Under the pieces are notes generated by a model that saw only the letters and a program-made list of their open reading frames with translations, ran no database searches and was not told where the DNA came from. Positions 1 to 5,960 of a stretch of DNA of 6,326 nucleotides are shown one piece after another. The stretch is from a bacterium (lineage in GTDB: Bacteria > Auribacterota > UBA3054 > B51-G9), in the NCBI GenBank assembly GCA_029933535.1, contig JAOZNZ010000204.1, positions 1 through 6,326 of the forward strand. Reading direction: 5' to 3'. The translations under genes and the position numbers were made by a program. Every line of letters starts with the position of its first letter. The first letter of the stretch is position 1.

Positions 1-54
1 AGCAGCGGAATCATAATCCGAAGGTCGTAAGTTCAAGTCTTACCGCCGCTACCA
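1..54 (+). tRNA. tRNA with CAU anticodon, 3' part only (elongator Met most likely, or Ile2)
   Basis: The window opens inside a tRNA. Seen directly: the last bases of the D arm, an anticodon stem-loop with loop ATCATAA and anticodon CAT at 12-14, the variable region AGGTC, a perfect 5-bp T stem (GTAAG/CTTAC) around a TTCAAGT loop, the 3' acceptor strand CGCCGCT, discriminator A, and an encoded CCA at 52-54. The 5' acceptor strand and most of the D arm lie outside the window. The anticodon stem ends in GGA/TCC rather than the three G-C pairs typical of initiator tRNA, so this should be elongator tRNA-Met, or an isoleucine tRNA whose C34 is changed to lysidine. The two cannot be separated without the missing 5' half. 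Confidence 0.9.
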
Positions 55-59
55 TCTTT

Positions 60-99
60 AAATCCCTGTAAACAAAGCGTTTACAGGGATTTTAATTTT
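60..99 (+). terminator. Intrinsic terminator after the tRNA
   Basis: A perfect 14-bp stem (60-73 paired with 79-92) closes a 5-base loop AAAGC and is followed by a T-rich stretch (TTAATTTT). It begins five bases after the tRNA CCA, so it most likely ends the tRNA transcript. The large minus-strand gene converges on it from the other side. Read that way the stem ends in TTT but is followed by AAAG, so it would be a weaker terminator in the minus direction. Confidence 0.85.
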
Positions 100-203
100 G
101 TAGATTCGGGTTTGACTTTTTCTGTAGGTTTCTTACAGGAATGCCGGTAGAATCACTCTTGGAATTGGCTTCCTGATATTTATTTGTGCAGCACTTCCAA
201 ATC

Positions 204-3200
204 CTAACGGGTTTTCCAACGGATCCGTGTTCTTAGGCCGGTATTCTCAAACTGCATTTCCAAACTCAATCGTTCGACATCTTTCATTAGTCCGGGATCT
301 TCTTGTTCGGTTATAATCGGGTCCGGCTGTTCAGGCTGATGAACGCTGCCATAGATACTGCTTGCAATGTTATAATCCTTCCAGAGCCATTTACCGCCCG
401 GGGGATGGATGGGTGTACAGCCTATCAGTTTATAGTGGGCAGCGGGAGCATTGTCAATTGTTGTGTACCCACTGGCCAGCAGGGGATAAAGATATCCCGC
501 ATTGCGCATGGCAGCTGCCCGTTCGTACTCTGCCCCGGAGGCATACAGGCTCTTGAGTTGCTTGATACAGCCGGCGGGTACAGCTTCGAGACGTGCCCCG
601 TTCAGTGAATCGTGGGCTACCCGGACCACCTTTCCGCTGTCTGACCACGGGATATTTCTTATTATGAGGAATCCATCCTTCACCTCAAGGCCATACCTGA
701 GTTTGAGCATTCCTAACAGTTCAAAAGTACACACCCACGCATTCCTGCCTGTTATCTCGTAGAAGCTGAGTTTCACATCAAAGAAACCTCGCCCGCCTTT
801 TTGCGCTGATGCCGCAGTCTGCTTTAGGTACCTTATTGTTCTTTGCGGATCGCGTGTCTCGATTGCGAACGTGCATGGCCGCGTTAGTACCGAGAGTGCT
901 ATAGGGATGAACATCATCTCACTGTTCCGGCCGCGTGTCATGACATTTGCCCCGAACGCACCCATAATATCGCCACTGCCCAACGCGATTACGGGATCGG
1001 CGTCATGGACTGCAAAATGAATTCCGGGACCAAAGTCATCAATCATCGCTGAACTGGCGGGAGCGAATTGCATGAACATCTTTGATAGCGACTTGGTAAT
1101 ATTGGTCCAGGCCTGGTCAGTGAGATTCAGTGAGAGCGTTACCACCGGATCCGGCGAGAACTGTGGTACCTGTAAATTTGCCCCGTCCTCGCGCGACGCA
1201 ACGAATTGCTTCATAGACCTGTATATCGAACTGTCTATGAGGGGCAGGATAAAAGTGGTCACTTCTAACCCACCATCGTCGGTATCATCAAACCGTATAG
1301 CTATCGGATCAAAGAACTGACGCCAGAACCGAGAGTAATTATTAACATAGGACTTATACGCCTCCGCCTCGCTCTTCGTCACATGTGCTATCGGCGTGTT
1401 CAGAACGGTGCTCATTCCCGCGAGTGTACCGTACTTGGTCGATCTGACTACCAAGTCACTGTTGATGGAGTAGTCTTTTTTGAGAAAACGGTCAGACACG
1501 TATCCCTTCTGAACAAGATCTTCGAGTGTGGAAATTTTGCTCATGCCGTCGAGTTTTGCAAGTAACGCGCGGCTTGTTAAGAATTCCATTTCCGCTCGGG
1601 CAGTCATACGCCGCAGCTGAGCGATTTTCACTTCCGGTCCAACGAGTCTTCTTATGAATGGGTCAGAAAAGAAGACGTATGCGCGTGTCGCTTTAACCGG
1701 TGCGAGCTGAGTCAGCATGTAACAAAATTCTGCGCTTTTACCGAGGCTGCCTTTTCCTTTTGCATCATGCAGGGATATCACCTTTTCGAGTTCGGATTTG
1801 CTCATACTAACAATTATAAAATCGTCTCTTATTATCCAGAATACACTATCACCACCGGCTGTCTTTTTTTCGGTGATCTTCTTTTCTGACAATTCAAGTA
1901 CACCTGCCATCTTCAACAGCGCATTGATCTCTTGCCTGTTGCCAACGCGCAAAATAGCGGTGATGTCCGTGCCATCGATGAAGAACATGTCAGGGGCTGT
2001 CAGCGCCATTTCTTTGACTACACCCGACTTGAGCAATAATCCGAGCCACTGTTCGTTAAGGCCAAGTCGCGTGAGATAGCGCTTTTTCAAGTGGTAATCT
2101 ATGCGTCTGCTGGTAACCAAACCGCCAAGCTGCGACATAAAATCGGAGCCCTCGTTAAGGAAAGAAAGCAACGCGTCGGGTTTTGCCACGTAAACAAAAA
2201 AACGGTCGTGCGGAACAACATCGGCAATCGCCAGGCTGCCGCCCTTTTCTCCTTTCAGCATTTCCCGGTATAGGTGTGACTTGACAGTGACTCCCGTAAT
2301 CGTATTTATGGGTACGGTAACACCAGGTGGCATGGCACCGGACTCATTGAGTACCTGCATCTGGAGAGTTTCTTTCACTGCCGCCCTGCCGCCTAATACT
2401 CCGGATACAGATGTGCGTGCGCCCCTGCGCTGCCGTCTCTCTGCTGAACGTGCTCTCCTGAACCTTTGCCCGGGTCTTGCACTCAAATCCTTGGCAATCC
2501 AAGCGCTGAGAAGAGGAGAATCCAAGCCCATTGGGTAGGCGTTCCATGTCTCTTGACGGAATGCATTCAGTTCTTTCTCCAGCTCCTTGCTTCCGATTAC
2601 TGCCTTTGCCGGCGACCAGTTAATTGAAATACGTTTGTTTGTCAACCTGTTTTCCAGTTTTATCGAGAACGCATCTTTTCGTTCAGCTTCACGAACAGCC
2701 AGCAAGCGATACATTATTTCTGCGGGTGTTTTTTCAACGATATCTGCTTCCTTAGTCAGAACAGGCAGGATCTCCAGCTCATGCTTCTTTACAAACTCGG
2801 GATCGATCTTCTCCCTGTTGCATGACCGATCGGTGTATCCAATCCAGTGTTTTCCATCATCAACATACGGTCTTAGCTCCACCGCGATTATCTGACGGTC
2901 TTGATGTGGAACGTGACTGCCGCGTTTAACGAACTTGAATTCAACATTCGGGACGAGAAACACAAAAGGCCCCTCGATGTCTTTGCCCGTGCCTTCCGAC
3001 CAGGGCGACTTTGATATGCTGTTTTTGATGTAGGTCGGACGACTTTTTGTTTCAAGATCATCGATCGAAGCCGGACCCTTATTGTCATGTTTCTCGGCAT
3101 ATTGATAGCATAAATATGTCAATTTTTTAATTTTATCCCTACCACGATATATCTGGTTTTTTCGCTGTTTTTCCCATACCACGTCCCGCATGCGCGGTCC

Positions 3201-3452
3201 CATCAAGAAATGTTCAGCCTTTTTCGTGGGTTTCATTCGCACACTCAAAACACCGGCTGACGGATCAACGGATTCCACAGTCCAGAAACCATCGAACGGT
3301 AGTTCCACTTCGCCTGCTATTATCACGTAGTCCGATTCCGGTCTCTGCCAGACGGAACTGTTCTTTACATCGGCTCCGTAAAGAGTCATCACATGTACGA
3401 GCAGCAGTGATATGGCTGTACATAGCATCTTTATAATATTCACAGTTTTCAT
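204..3452 (-). CDS. Large exported protein of unknown function, PVC-type conserved hypothetical
   Basis: A complete 1082-residue protein. The ATG start is supported by GGAG eight bases upstream; the stop is TAG. Residues 1-27 form a signal peptide (K2, K8, hydrophobic I14-V21, end at Y-G-A27), so the protein should leave the cytoplasm. No lipobox or later membrane span is evident. Residues about 100-225 resemble a pseudopilin globular domain: a helix with LxxLCYQYAE, a GPASIDDL turn, a GPFVFLVPN strand, then PYVDDGKHWIGYTD. Residues 326-346 are an arginine-rich linker (10 Arg of 21). From about 405 a repeating alpha/beta pattern (DRFFVYVAKPDALLSFL; FFIDGTDITAILRV; FIIVSMSKSELEKVI; AYVFFSDP) is loosely like DUF3352-type secreted proteins. 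Residues 1010-1040 (GCTPIHPPGGKW, then SSIYGSVH) look like a worn pseudopilin CPxGG...SVHG ending. I saw no catalytic motif. It stands alone, convergent with the tRNA. Product and localisation are inference. Confidence 0.9.
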   Translation of the reverse strand: MKTVNIIKMLCTAISLLLVHVMTLYGADVKNSSVWQRPESDYVIIAGEVELPFDGFWTVESVDPSAGVLSVRMKPTKKAEHFLMGPRMRDVVWEKQRKNQIYRGRDKIKKLTYLCYQYAEKHDNKGPASIDDLETKSRPTYIKNSISKSPWSEGTGKDIEGPFVFLVPNVEFKFVKRGSHVPHQDRQIIAVELRPYVDDGKHWIGYTDRSCNREKIDPEFVKKHELEILPVLTKEADIVEKTPAEIMYRLLAVREAERKDAFSIKLENRLTNKRISINWSPAKAVIGSKELEKELNAFRQETWNAYPMGLDSPLLSAWIAKDLSARPGQRFRRARSAERRQRRGARTSVSGVLGGRAAVKETLQMQVLNESGAMPPGVTVPINTITGVTVKSHLYREMLKGEKGGSLAIADVVPHDRFFVYVAKPDALLSFLNEGSDFMSQLGGLVTSRRIDYHLKKRYLTRLGLNEQWLGLLLKSGVVKEMALTAPDMFFIDGTDITAILRVGNRQEINALLKMAGVLELSEKKITEKKTAGGDSVFWIIRDDFIIVSMSKSELEKVISLHDAKGKGSLGKSAEFCYMLTQLAPVKATRAYVFFSDPFIRRLVGPEVKIAQLRRMTARAEMEFLTSRALLAKLDGMSKISTLEDLVQKGYVSDRFLKKDYSINSDLVVRSTKYGTLAGMSTVLNTPIAHVTKSEAEAYKSYVNNYSRFWRQFFDPIAIRFDDTDDGGLEVTTFILPLIDSSIYRSMKQFVASREDGANLQVPQFSPDPVVTLSLNLTDQAWTNITKSLSKMFMQFAPASSAMIDDFGPGIHFAVHDADPVIALGSGDIMGAFGANVMTRGRNSEMMFIPIALSVLTRPCTFAIETRDPQRTIRYLKQTAASAQKGGRGFFDVKLSFYEITGRNAWVCTFELLGMLKLRYGLEVKDGFLIIRNIPWSDSGKVVRVAHDSLNGARLEAVPAGCIKQLKSLYASGAEYERAAAMRNAGYLYPLLASGYTTIDNAPAAHYKLIGCTPIHPPGGKWLWKDYNIASSIYGSVHQPEQPDPIITEQEDPGLMKDVERLSLEMQFENTGLRTRIRWKTR

Positions 3453-3460
3453 AATATTGT

Positions 3461-3464
3461 CTCC
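3461..3464 (-). promoter_or_regulatory. Shine-Dalgarno GGAG of the large exported protein
   Basis: On the minus strand GGAG is followed by eight bases (ACAATATT) and then the ATG at 3452. This fixes the start and shows the host uses Shine-Dalgarno initiation at least here, unlike the two plus-strand protein genes in the window. Confidence 0.75.
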
Positions 3465-3478
3465 ATTTGAAATTGGGT

Positions 3479-3507
3479 TATATTCAGCATGTAATTGTGT
3501 ATTTCAA
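3479..3507 (-). promoter_or_regulatory. Weak candidate promoter for the large exported protein
   Basis: Minus strand TTGAAA (3502-3507) lies 17 bases from AATATA (3479-3484), or 19 bases from the better -10 TATAAC (3477-3482). Neither pairing is ideal. The site is at a plausible distance (about 25 bases) from the start codon, so it is offered only as the best match in the upstream region. Confidence 0.3.
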
Positions 3508-3551
3508 GTCACCTTTTTTTTAAACGGTGATGTCAGGTTCATAATTAGTAA

Positions 3552-3566
3552 GGCATACAGTGTGCC
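3552..3566. promoter_or_regulatory. 15-bp imperfect palindrome upstream of the large gene
   Basis: GGCATACAGTGTGCC is dyad-symmetric about A3559: six of seven flanking pairs are Watson-Crick and one is T/G. It lies about 100 bp upstream of the large gene's start codon. Symmetry of this size suits a dimeric regulator, but there is only one copy and no regulator gene nearby, so it may be chance. Confidence 0.2.
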
Positions 3567-3660
3567 ATTTTATAACTATCTGCTATCACGTATGATAAAT
3601 AATTGCTTAACTCGTTGCACGGCCATTTTATGTACGCATAGTAGACTCACAGTGTATACT

Positions 3661-3719
3661 AGTGTCCTATCTCACAGATAAAGCCACATTTGATTGGCCT
3701 ATTTGTGAGACAGAACACT
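3661..3719. repeat. 59-bp inverted-repeat element, possible insertion-sequence end remnant or tiny MITE
   Basis: Arms of 20 bases (3661-3680 and 3700-3719) match as inverted repeats at 17 of 20 positions, around a 19-base centre that itself holds GCC/GGC. The outer sequence AGTGT(C/T)CT(A/G)TCTCACA looks like a terminal inverted repeat of an insertion sequence rather than a terminator, since no T-run follows on either strand. Two transposon ends brought together by internal deletion would look like this. A regulatory hairpin is the alternative. I did not recognise the insertion-sequence family. Confidence 0.55.
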
Positions 3720-3970
3720 GGGCGACGTACAATACAAGATATTCGATGTTTGTTTTCTAAAGATGGATGGTAAAAGTTCAACGTTGTGCGGCTGTGGAGA
3801 GGACACTCTATTACAATAGGTGTCTTGCGCATGCCGCTCTGAAGCAAAAGACTGGAAGAATTTCTGATATTCATGCATGTTCATAGTTTAGAATATTACT
3901 CCAATCTATAATCCCGGTAAATTTACAAAATTATACCAATCCACCTGCAAACTGTCAAATGCACGAATTA
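3720..3970. other. Spacer with no recognisable gene
   Basis: Short open frames exist on the minus strand but none has a ribosome binding site or a recognisable domain. The only structure I see is a small imperfect inverted repeat at 3802-3824 (GACAC and CTATT against AATAG and GTGTC, with one bulged base). The stretch next to the 59-bp inverted repeat could be decayed insertion-sequence interior, but I cannot show that. Confidence 0.4.
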
Positions 3971-4034
3971 GTGGGAAGGTGCGAAGGTGTGAAGGTGTGA
4001 AGGTGTGAAGGTGGGAAGGTGTGAAGGTGGGAAC
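3971..4034. repeat. Eight-unit tandem array of an 8-mer (GTGNGAAG)
   Basis: Eight contiguous 8-base units occupy 64 bp. Seen: GTGGGAAG, GTGCGAAG, GTGTGAAG three times, GTGGGAAG, GTGTGAAG, and a last unit GTGGGAAC. Only the fourth base varies, apart from the final base of the last unit. The period is not a multiple of three, so this is not a coding repeat, although it keeps a minus-strand frame open with Thr-Pro-Ser-His-Leu-like translation. A 10-base copy of the unit (GTGGGAAGGT) recurs alone at 4211-4220. Confidence 0.9.
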
Positions 4035-4055
4035 ACCCCCCGTCACTTCGTGCCA

Positions 4056-4105
4056 CCCCTCTCGAGAGGGGATTAGGAGAGTAGTAAGCCGCGCTTCCCA
4101 GCGCG
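4056..4105. repeat. GC-rich palindrome and small hairpin between two tandem arrays
   Basis: CCCCTCTCGAGAGGGG at 4056-4071 is a perfect 16-bp palindrome. At 4090-4105, CGCGCT and AGCGCG form a 6-bp stem over a TCCC loop. Both lie between the 8-mer array and the 7-mer array and appear to be part of the same composite intergenic repeat block. No T-run follows either structure, so I do not call them terminators. Confidence 0.65.
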
Positions 4106-4109
4106 AGCA

Positions 4110-4144
4110 GTTATCAGTTAATAGTGAGTGGTGAGTAGTAAATA
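4110..4144. repeat. Degenerate heptanucleotide tandem array
   Basis: Five 7-base units run in register: GTTATCA, GTTAATA, GTGAGTG, GTGAGTA, GTAAATA. All begin with GT and most have A in the last position. Units are diverged, so the array is recognised by period and the shared GT rather than by identity. Confidence 0.6.
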
Positions 4145-4277
4145 TCAGCCCATGATTTCGCAAAGCGCCCGCCGTGCCCCTCGTATGTTGGGGGAGAGTT
4201 TCGGGTAATCGTGGGAAGGTAAATTATAGCGTTCCTGCTTTCAATTGCCAGTAAAAACTAGACATCCAACATCTGGG
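4145..4277. other. Spacer up to the ATPase promoter
   Basis: No gene is visible. It contains a lone GTGGGAAGGT at 4211-4220, identical to units of the 8-mer array, which may mark the right edge of the composite repeat block (about 3971-4220). An open reading frame begins at 4245 in frame with the ATPase, but it lies upstream of the promoter and is not expected to be translated. Confidence 0.4.
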
Positions 4278-4306
4278 TTGACATTGCCCCCTTTGTTTGA
4301 TATAAT
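4278..4306 (+). promoter_or_regulatory. Consensus sigma-70 promoter of the AAA/DUF4143 ATPase
   Basis: TTGACA at 4278-4283 is separated by exactly 17 bases from TATAAT at 4301-4306, and TGA immediately precedes the -10, giving an extended -10 as well. All key positions match the housekeeping sigma consensus. Transcription should begin near 4313, leaving a leader of about 34 bases before the ATG at 4347. This decides the start of the gene, because in-frame codons upstream of 4347 back to 4245 are largely not in the transcript. Confidence 0.85.
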
Positions 4307-4327
4307 TTGTCTGAAACTGGGGGCAAT
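4283..4327. promoter_or_regulatory. 9-bp perfect inverted repeat straddling the -10 box, candidate operator
   Basis: ATTGCCCCC (4283-4291) and GGGGGCAAT (4319-4327) are exact reverse complements, 27 bases apart, arm centres 36 bp apart. The left arm overlaps the end of the -35 and the promoter spacer, and the right arm falls in the early leader. Because the left arm is not transcribed, the symmetry cannot act as an mRNA hairpin; it would have to act as DNA, for instance as two half-sites for a repressor. The arms sit symmetrically around the -10. No cognate regulator is in the window. Confidence 0.5.
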
Positions 4328-4335
4328 TAACAACA

Positions 4336-4350
4336 ATGGTAATAAAATGA
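4336..4350 (+). other. Four-codon leader frame overlapping the ATPase start (ATGA)
   Basis: ATG GTA ATA AAA TGA reads M-V-I-K-stop, and its TGA overlaps the ATPase ATG by two bases as ATGA (4347-4350). Neither start has a clear Shine-Dalgarno sequence; the nearest G-rich stretch, GGGGGC at 4319-4324, is about 12 bases from the first ATG. Termination-reinitiation coupling is possible, but a frame this short can arise by chance. Confidence 0.2.
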
Positions 4351-5711
4351 AAAGAAACGCTGAAAATTATTTGGAAAAATGGATGGCTGCACGCAGAAGG
4401 AAGCCACTTGTACTGCGTGGCGCTCGCCAGGTGGGAAAATCCACGCTTGTGCGACAATTTGCCGCCAAACACGGACTGGTCTTAAACGAAGTGAATTTAG
4501 AACGGCATTTAAATTTAGACAAAACTTTTGCTTCGCTTGATATTGCTGTTATTTGCGCTGAACTTGAAGCACTTGTTGGCCGTTCAATTACTGAACCGGG
4601 TTCAATTCTATTTCTGGATGAAATTCAGGCAACCCCATCTGCTTTACAGGCACTGCGCTATTTCTATGAAGATATGCCTGATATTCCTGTTATTGCAGCG
4701 GGTTCACTTCTAGAGTTCACACTTTCAGAGCATAGTTTTTCAATGCCTGTAGGTCGAATAGAGTATTTTCACCTTGGGCCAATGACATTTCGTGAGTTTC
4801 TGCTTGCAATCGAACCTGAACTCAATCGTTATCTTGATCAACTTAGTTTTGATACATTGCTGCCGGAAACAGCACATAAGAAACTGTTGATGCGCCAGCG
4901 GCAATTCATGTTAGTCGGTGGTATGCCGGAAGCAGTTCTTTCATTTCAGGAGAGTGGTTCATTCGAGGACGTTGCTTCAATTCATCGCAGTATTGTAAAC
5001 ACATACGAGGATGATTTTACGAAATACGGGCGGCGTAATGATATTGCTCTTTTACAACAGGTGTTTCGACAAATTCCCCTTAAGGTCGGGCAAAAAGTCA
5101 AATATGTCAATTTTTCACGGGAAGATCGCTCACGTGACGTAAAAACAGCTATTGATCTTTTGGCAAAAGCCAGGGTGTGTCACCGTGTTTTTGCCGGTCA
5201 TTGTTCCGGTGTGCCTTTATATGCTGATATTAACGATACTGTATATAAGCTTCTTTTCCTGGACATTGGTTTAATGAACAATTTATGCGGCATGGATTGG
5301 TCTTCCTTAAACAGGATGGATGAACGCAAACTGGTAAATGAAGGAGCATTAGCTGAACAGTTTATTGGGCAGCATTTGGTTTATTCCGGTCAAGGAGTTG
5401 ATCAGCCCCGGCTTGTTTACTGGTTGCGTGAAGGTCGTGATACGAATGCTGAGATTGATTATGTGATATCCATTGGGCCTGACATTTTTCCTGTTGAAGT
5501 CAAAGCAGGCAAAACCGGGACCTTACGGTCTCTGCAACAGTTTGTAGCGCAAAAAAAACGACCTGTGGCTATTCGATTTGATCTTAATCAACCGAACAGG
5601 CAGCATGTGTCACATCAGGCCTCTACAAGCGATGGTCTTATGAAAATCGAATTTGAATTACTTTCGCTACCGTTATATGCTGTTTGTGAGATCCATCGCA
5701 TGCCCAATTAA
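4347..5711 (+). CDS. AAA family ATPase with DUF4143-type C-terminal domain
   Basis: A complete 454-residue protein starting at the ATG behind the consensus promoter. An earlier in-frame ATG at 4245 precedes the promoter and is rejected. N-terminal AAA_14-type domain: Walker A G25-ARQVGKST33, Walker B ILFLDE (D91, E92) followed by IQ, and a GSLLEF segment at 119-124 in the sensor-1 position. The middle has VGGMPEAV and TYEDDFTKYG (from 219), then a winged-helix-like stretch. The C-terminal DUF4143 part has PLYADINDTVYKLLFLDIGLMNN (from 290), E337 in NEGALAEQF, and EIDYV (E369, D371) with PVEVKAG (E384, K386), a PD-(D/E)xK-like signature that appears intact. Length and domain order are normal for the family, which is common, often multicopy and scattered in anaerobes; its role is not established. 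It stands alone, divergent from the large exported protein, with a MITE 58 bp downstream. ATP binding is confident; nuclease activity is inference. Confidence 0.95.
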   Translation: MKRNAENYLEKWMAARRRKPLVLRGARQVGKSTLVRQFAAKHGLVLNEVNLERHLNLDKTFASLDIAVICAELEALVGRSITEPGSILFLDEIQATPSALQALRYFYEDMPDIPVIAAGSLLEFTLSEHSFSMPVGRIEYFHLGPMTFREFLLAIEPELNRYLDQLSFDTLLPETAHKKLLMRQRQFMLVGGMPEAVLSFQESGSFEDVASIHRSIVNTYEDDFTKYGRRNDIALLQQVFRQIPLKVGQKVKYVNFSREDRSRDVKTAIDLLAKARVCHRVFAGHCSGVPLYADINDTVYKLLFLDIGLMNNLCGMDWSSLNRMDERKLVNEGALAEQFIGQHLVYSGQGVDQPRLVYWLREGRDTNAEIDYVISIGPDIFPVEVKAGKTGTLRSLQQFVAQKKRPVAIRFDLNQPNRQHVSHQASTSDGLMKIEFELLSLPLYAVCEIHRMPN

Positions 5712-5769
5712 TTGTCGAACTTATAGTTTCACTTTTTTAAAGGCATAATACCGTTTTCTTCTATTTGAC

Positions 5770-5958
5770 TATATAGTGCCTGACCGAAAACCCCTTATTT
5801 TTGCATGCCGCCTATTTTGGAAGGCAGGATGCTTCAAATCCTGTTTGCATGCCTTGGGGCATGGATACAGGATTTGAAGTGGTATGACACCAAAAGAGGT
5901 GGCACCGGTATTCCTGTCGAAAATGCGAATTGAGGGGTTTTCGGTCAGGCACTATATA
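5770..5958. mobile_element. MITE-like element with 26-bp perfect terminal inverted repeats
   Basis: Positions 5770-5795 and 5933-5958 are perfect 26-bp inverted repeats (TATATAGTGCCTGACCGAAA and six more bases). If the TATATA flanks are duplicated target, the element proper is GTGCC...GGCAC at 5776-5952 (177 bp). TATATA is its own reverse complement, so duplication and repeat end cannot be told apart here. There is no transposase frame inside, so it would need one in trans. It sits 58 bp after the ATPase stop and marks the start of a very AT-rich segment. I did not recognise the parent insertion-sequence family. It may also act as a two-way transcription barrier. Confidence 0.8.
5806..5904. 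repeat. Nested inverted repeats inside the MITE
   Basis: Three further pairings lie inside the terminal repeats and share nearly the same axis: 5806-5820 with 5890-5904 (13 of 15 Watson-Crick plus one G/T), 5832-5844 with 5867-5879 (13 of 13, CTTCAAATCCTGT), and 5848-5853 with 5858-5863 (CATGCC/GGCATG over a TTGG loop). Together with the ends the whole element can fold into one long hairpin, as RNA or single-stranded DNA. Confidence 0.8.
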
Positions 5959-5960
5959 TA

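Noticed and set aside
1..54. tRNA 3' end as an integration site for a mobile element
   Set aside because: I found no second copy of the tRNA 3' end in the window and no integrase gene.
120..145. Terminator for the large minus-strand gene (CTGTA/TACAG)
   Set aside because: A 5-bp stem with no T-run on the relevant strand is too weak to call.
2281..2895. Plus-strand frames of 85 and 102 codons opposite the large gene
   Set aside because: They are antisense shadows of a long, well-supported coding region with signal peptide and ribosome binding site.
3659..3884. Two overlapping minus-strand frames of 61 and 71 codons
   Set aside because: They run partly through the 59-bp inverted repeat, have no recognisable motif and no convincing start. 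They could be decayed insertion-sequence interior, but that cannot be shown.
3971..4034. Possible CRISPR array
   Set aside because: Units are 8 bases and contiguous with no spacers; this is a simple tandem repeat.
3906..4163. Minus-strand frame of 85 codons through the tandem repeats
   Set aside because: Its open frame depends on the 8-mer array (Thr-Pro-Ser-His-Leu-type translation) and the palindrome; no ribosome binding site or domain is present.
4245..4346. In-frame N-terminal extension of the ATPase by 34 residues
   Set aside because: It starts upstream of the consensus promoter and passes through the -35 and -10; the added residues look nothing like the family, whose N-terminus fits the ATG at 4347.
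4224..4472. Minus-strand frame of 82 codons over the ATPase start
   Set aside because: It is antisense to the promoter and Walker A region of a confident gene.
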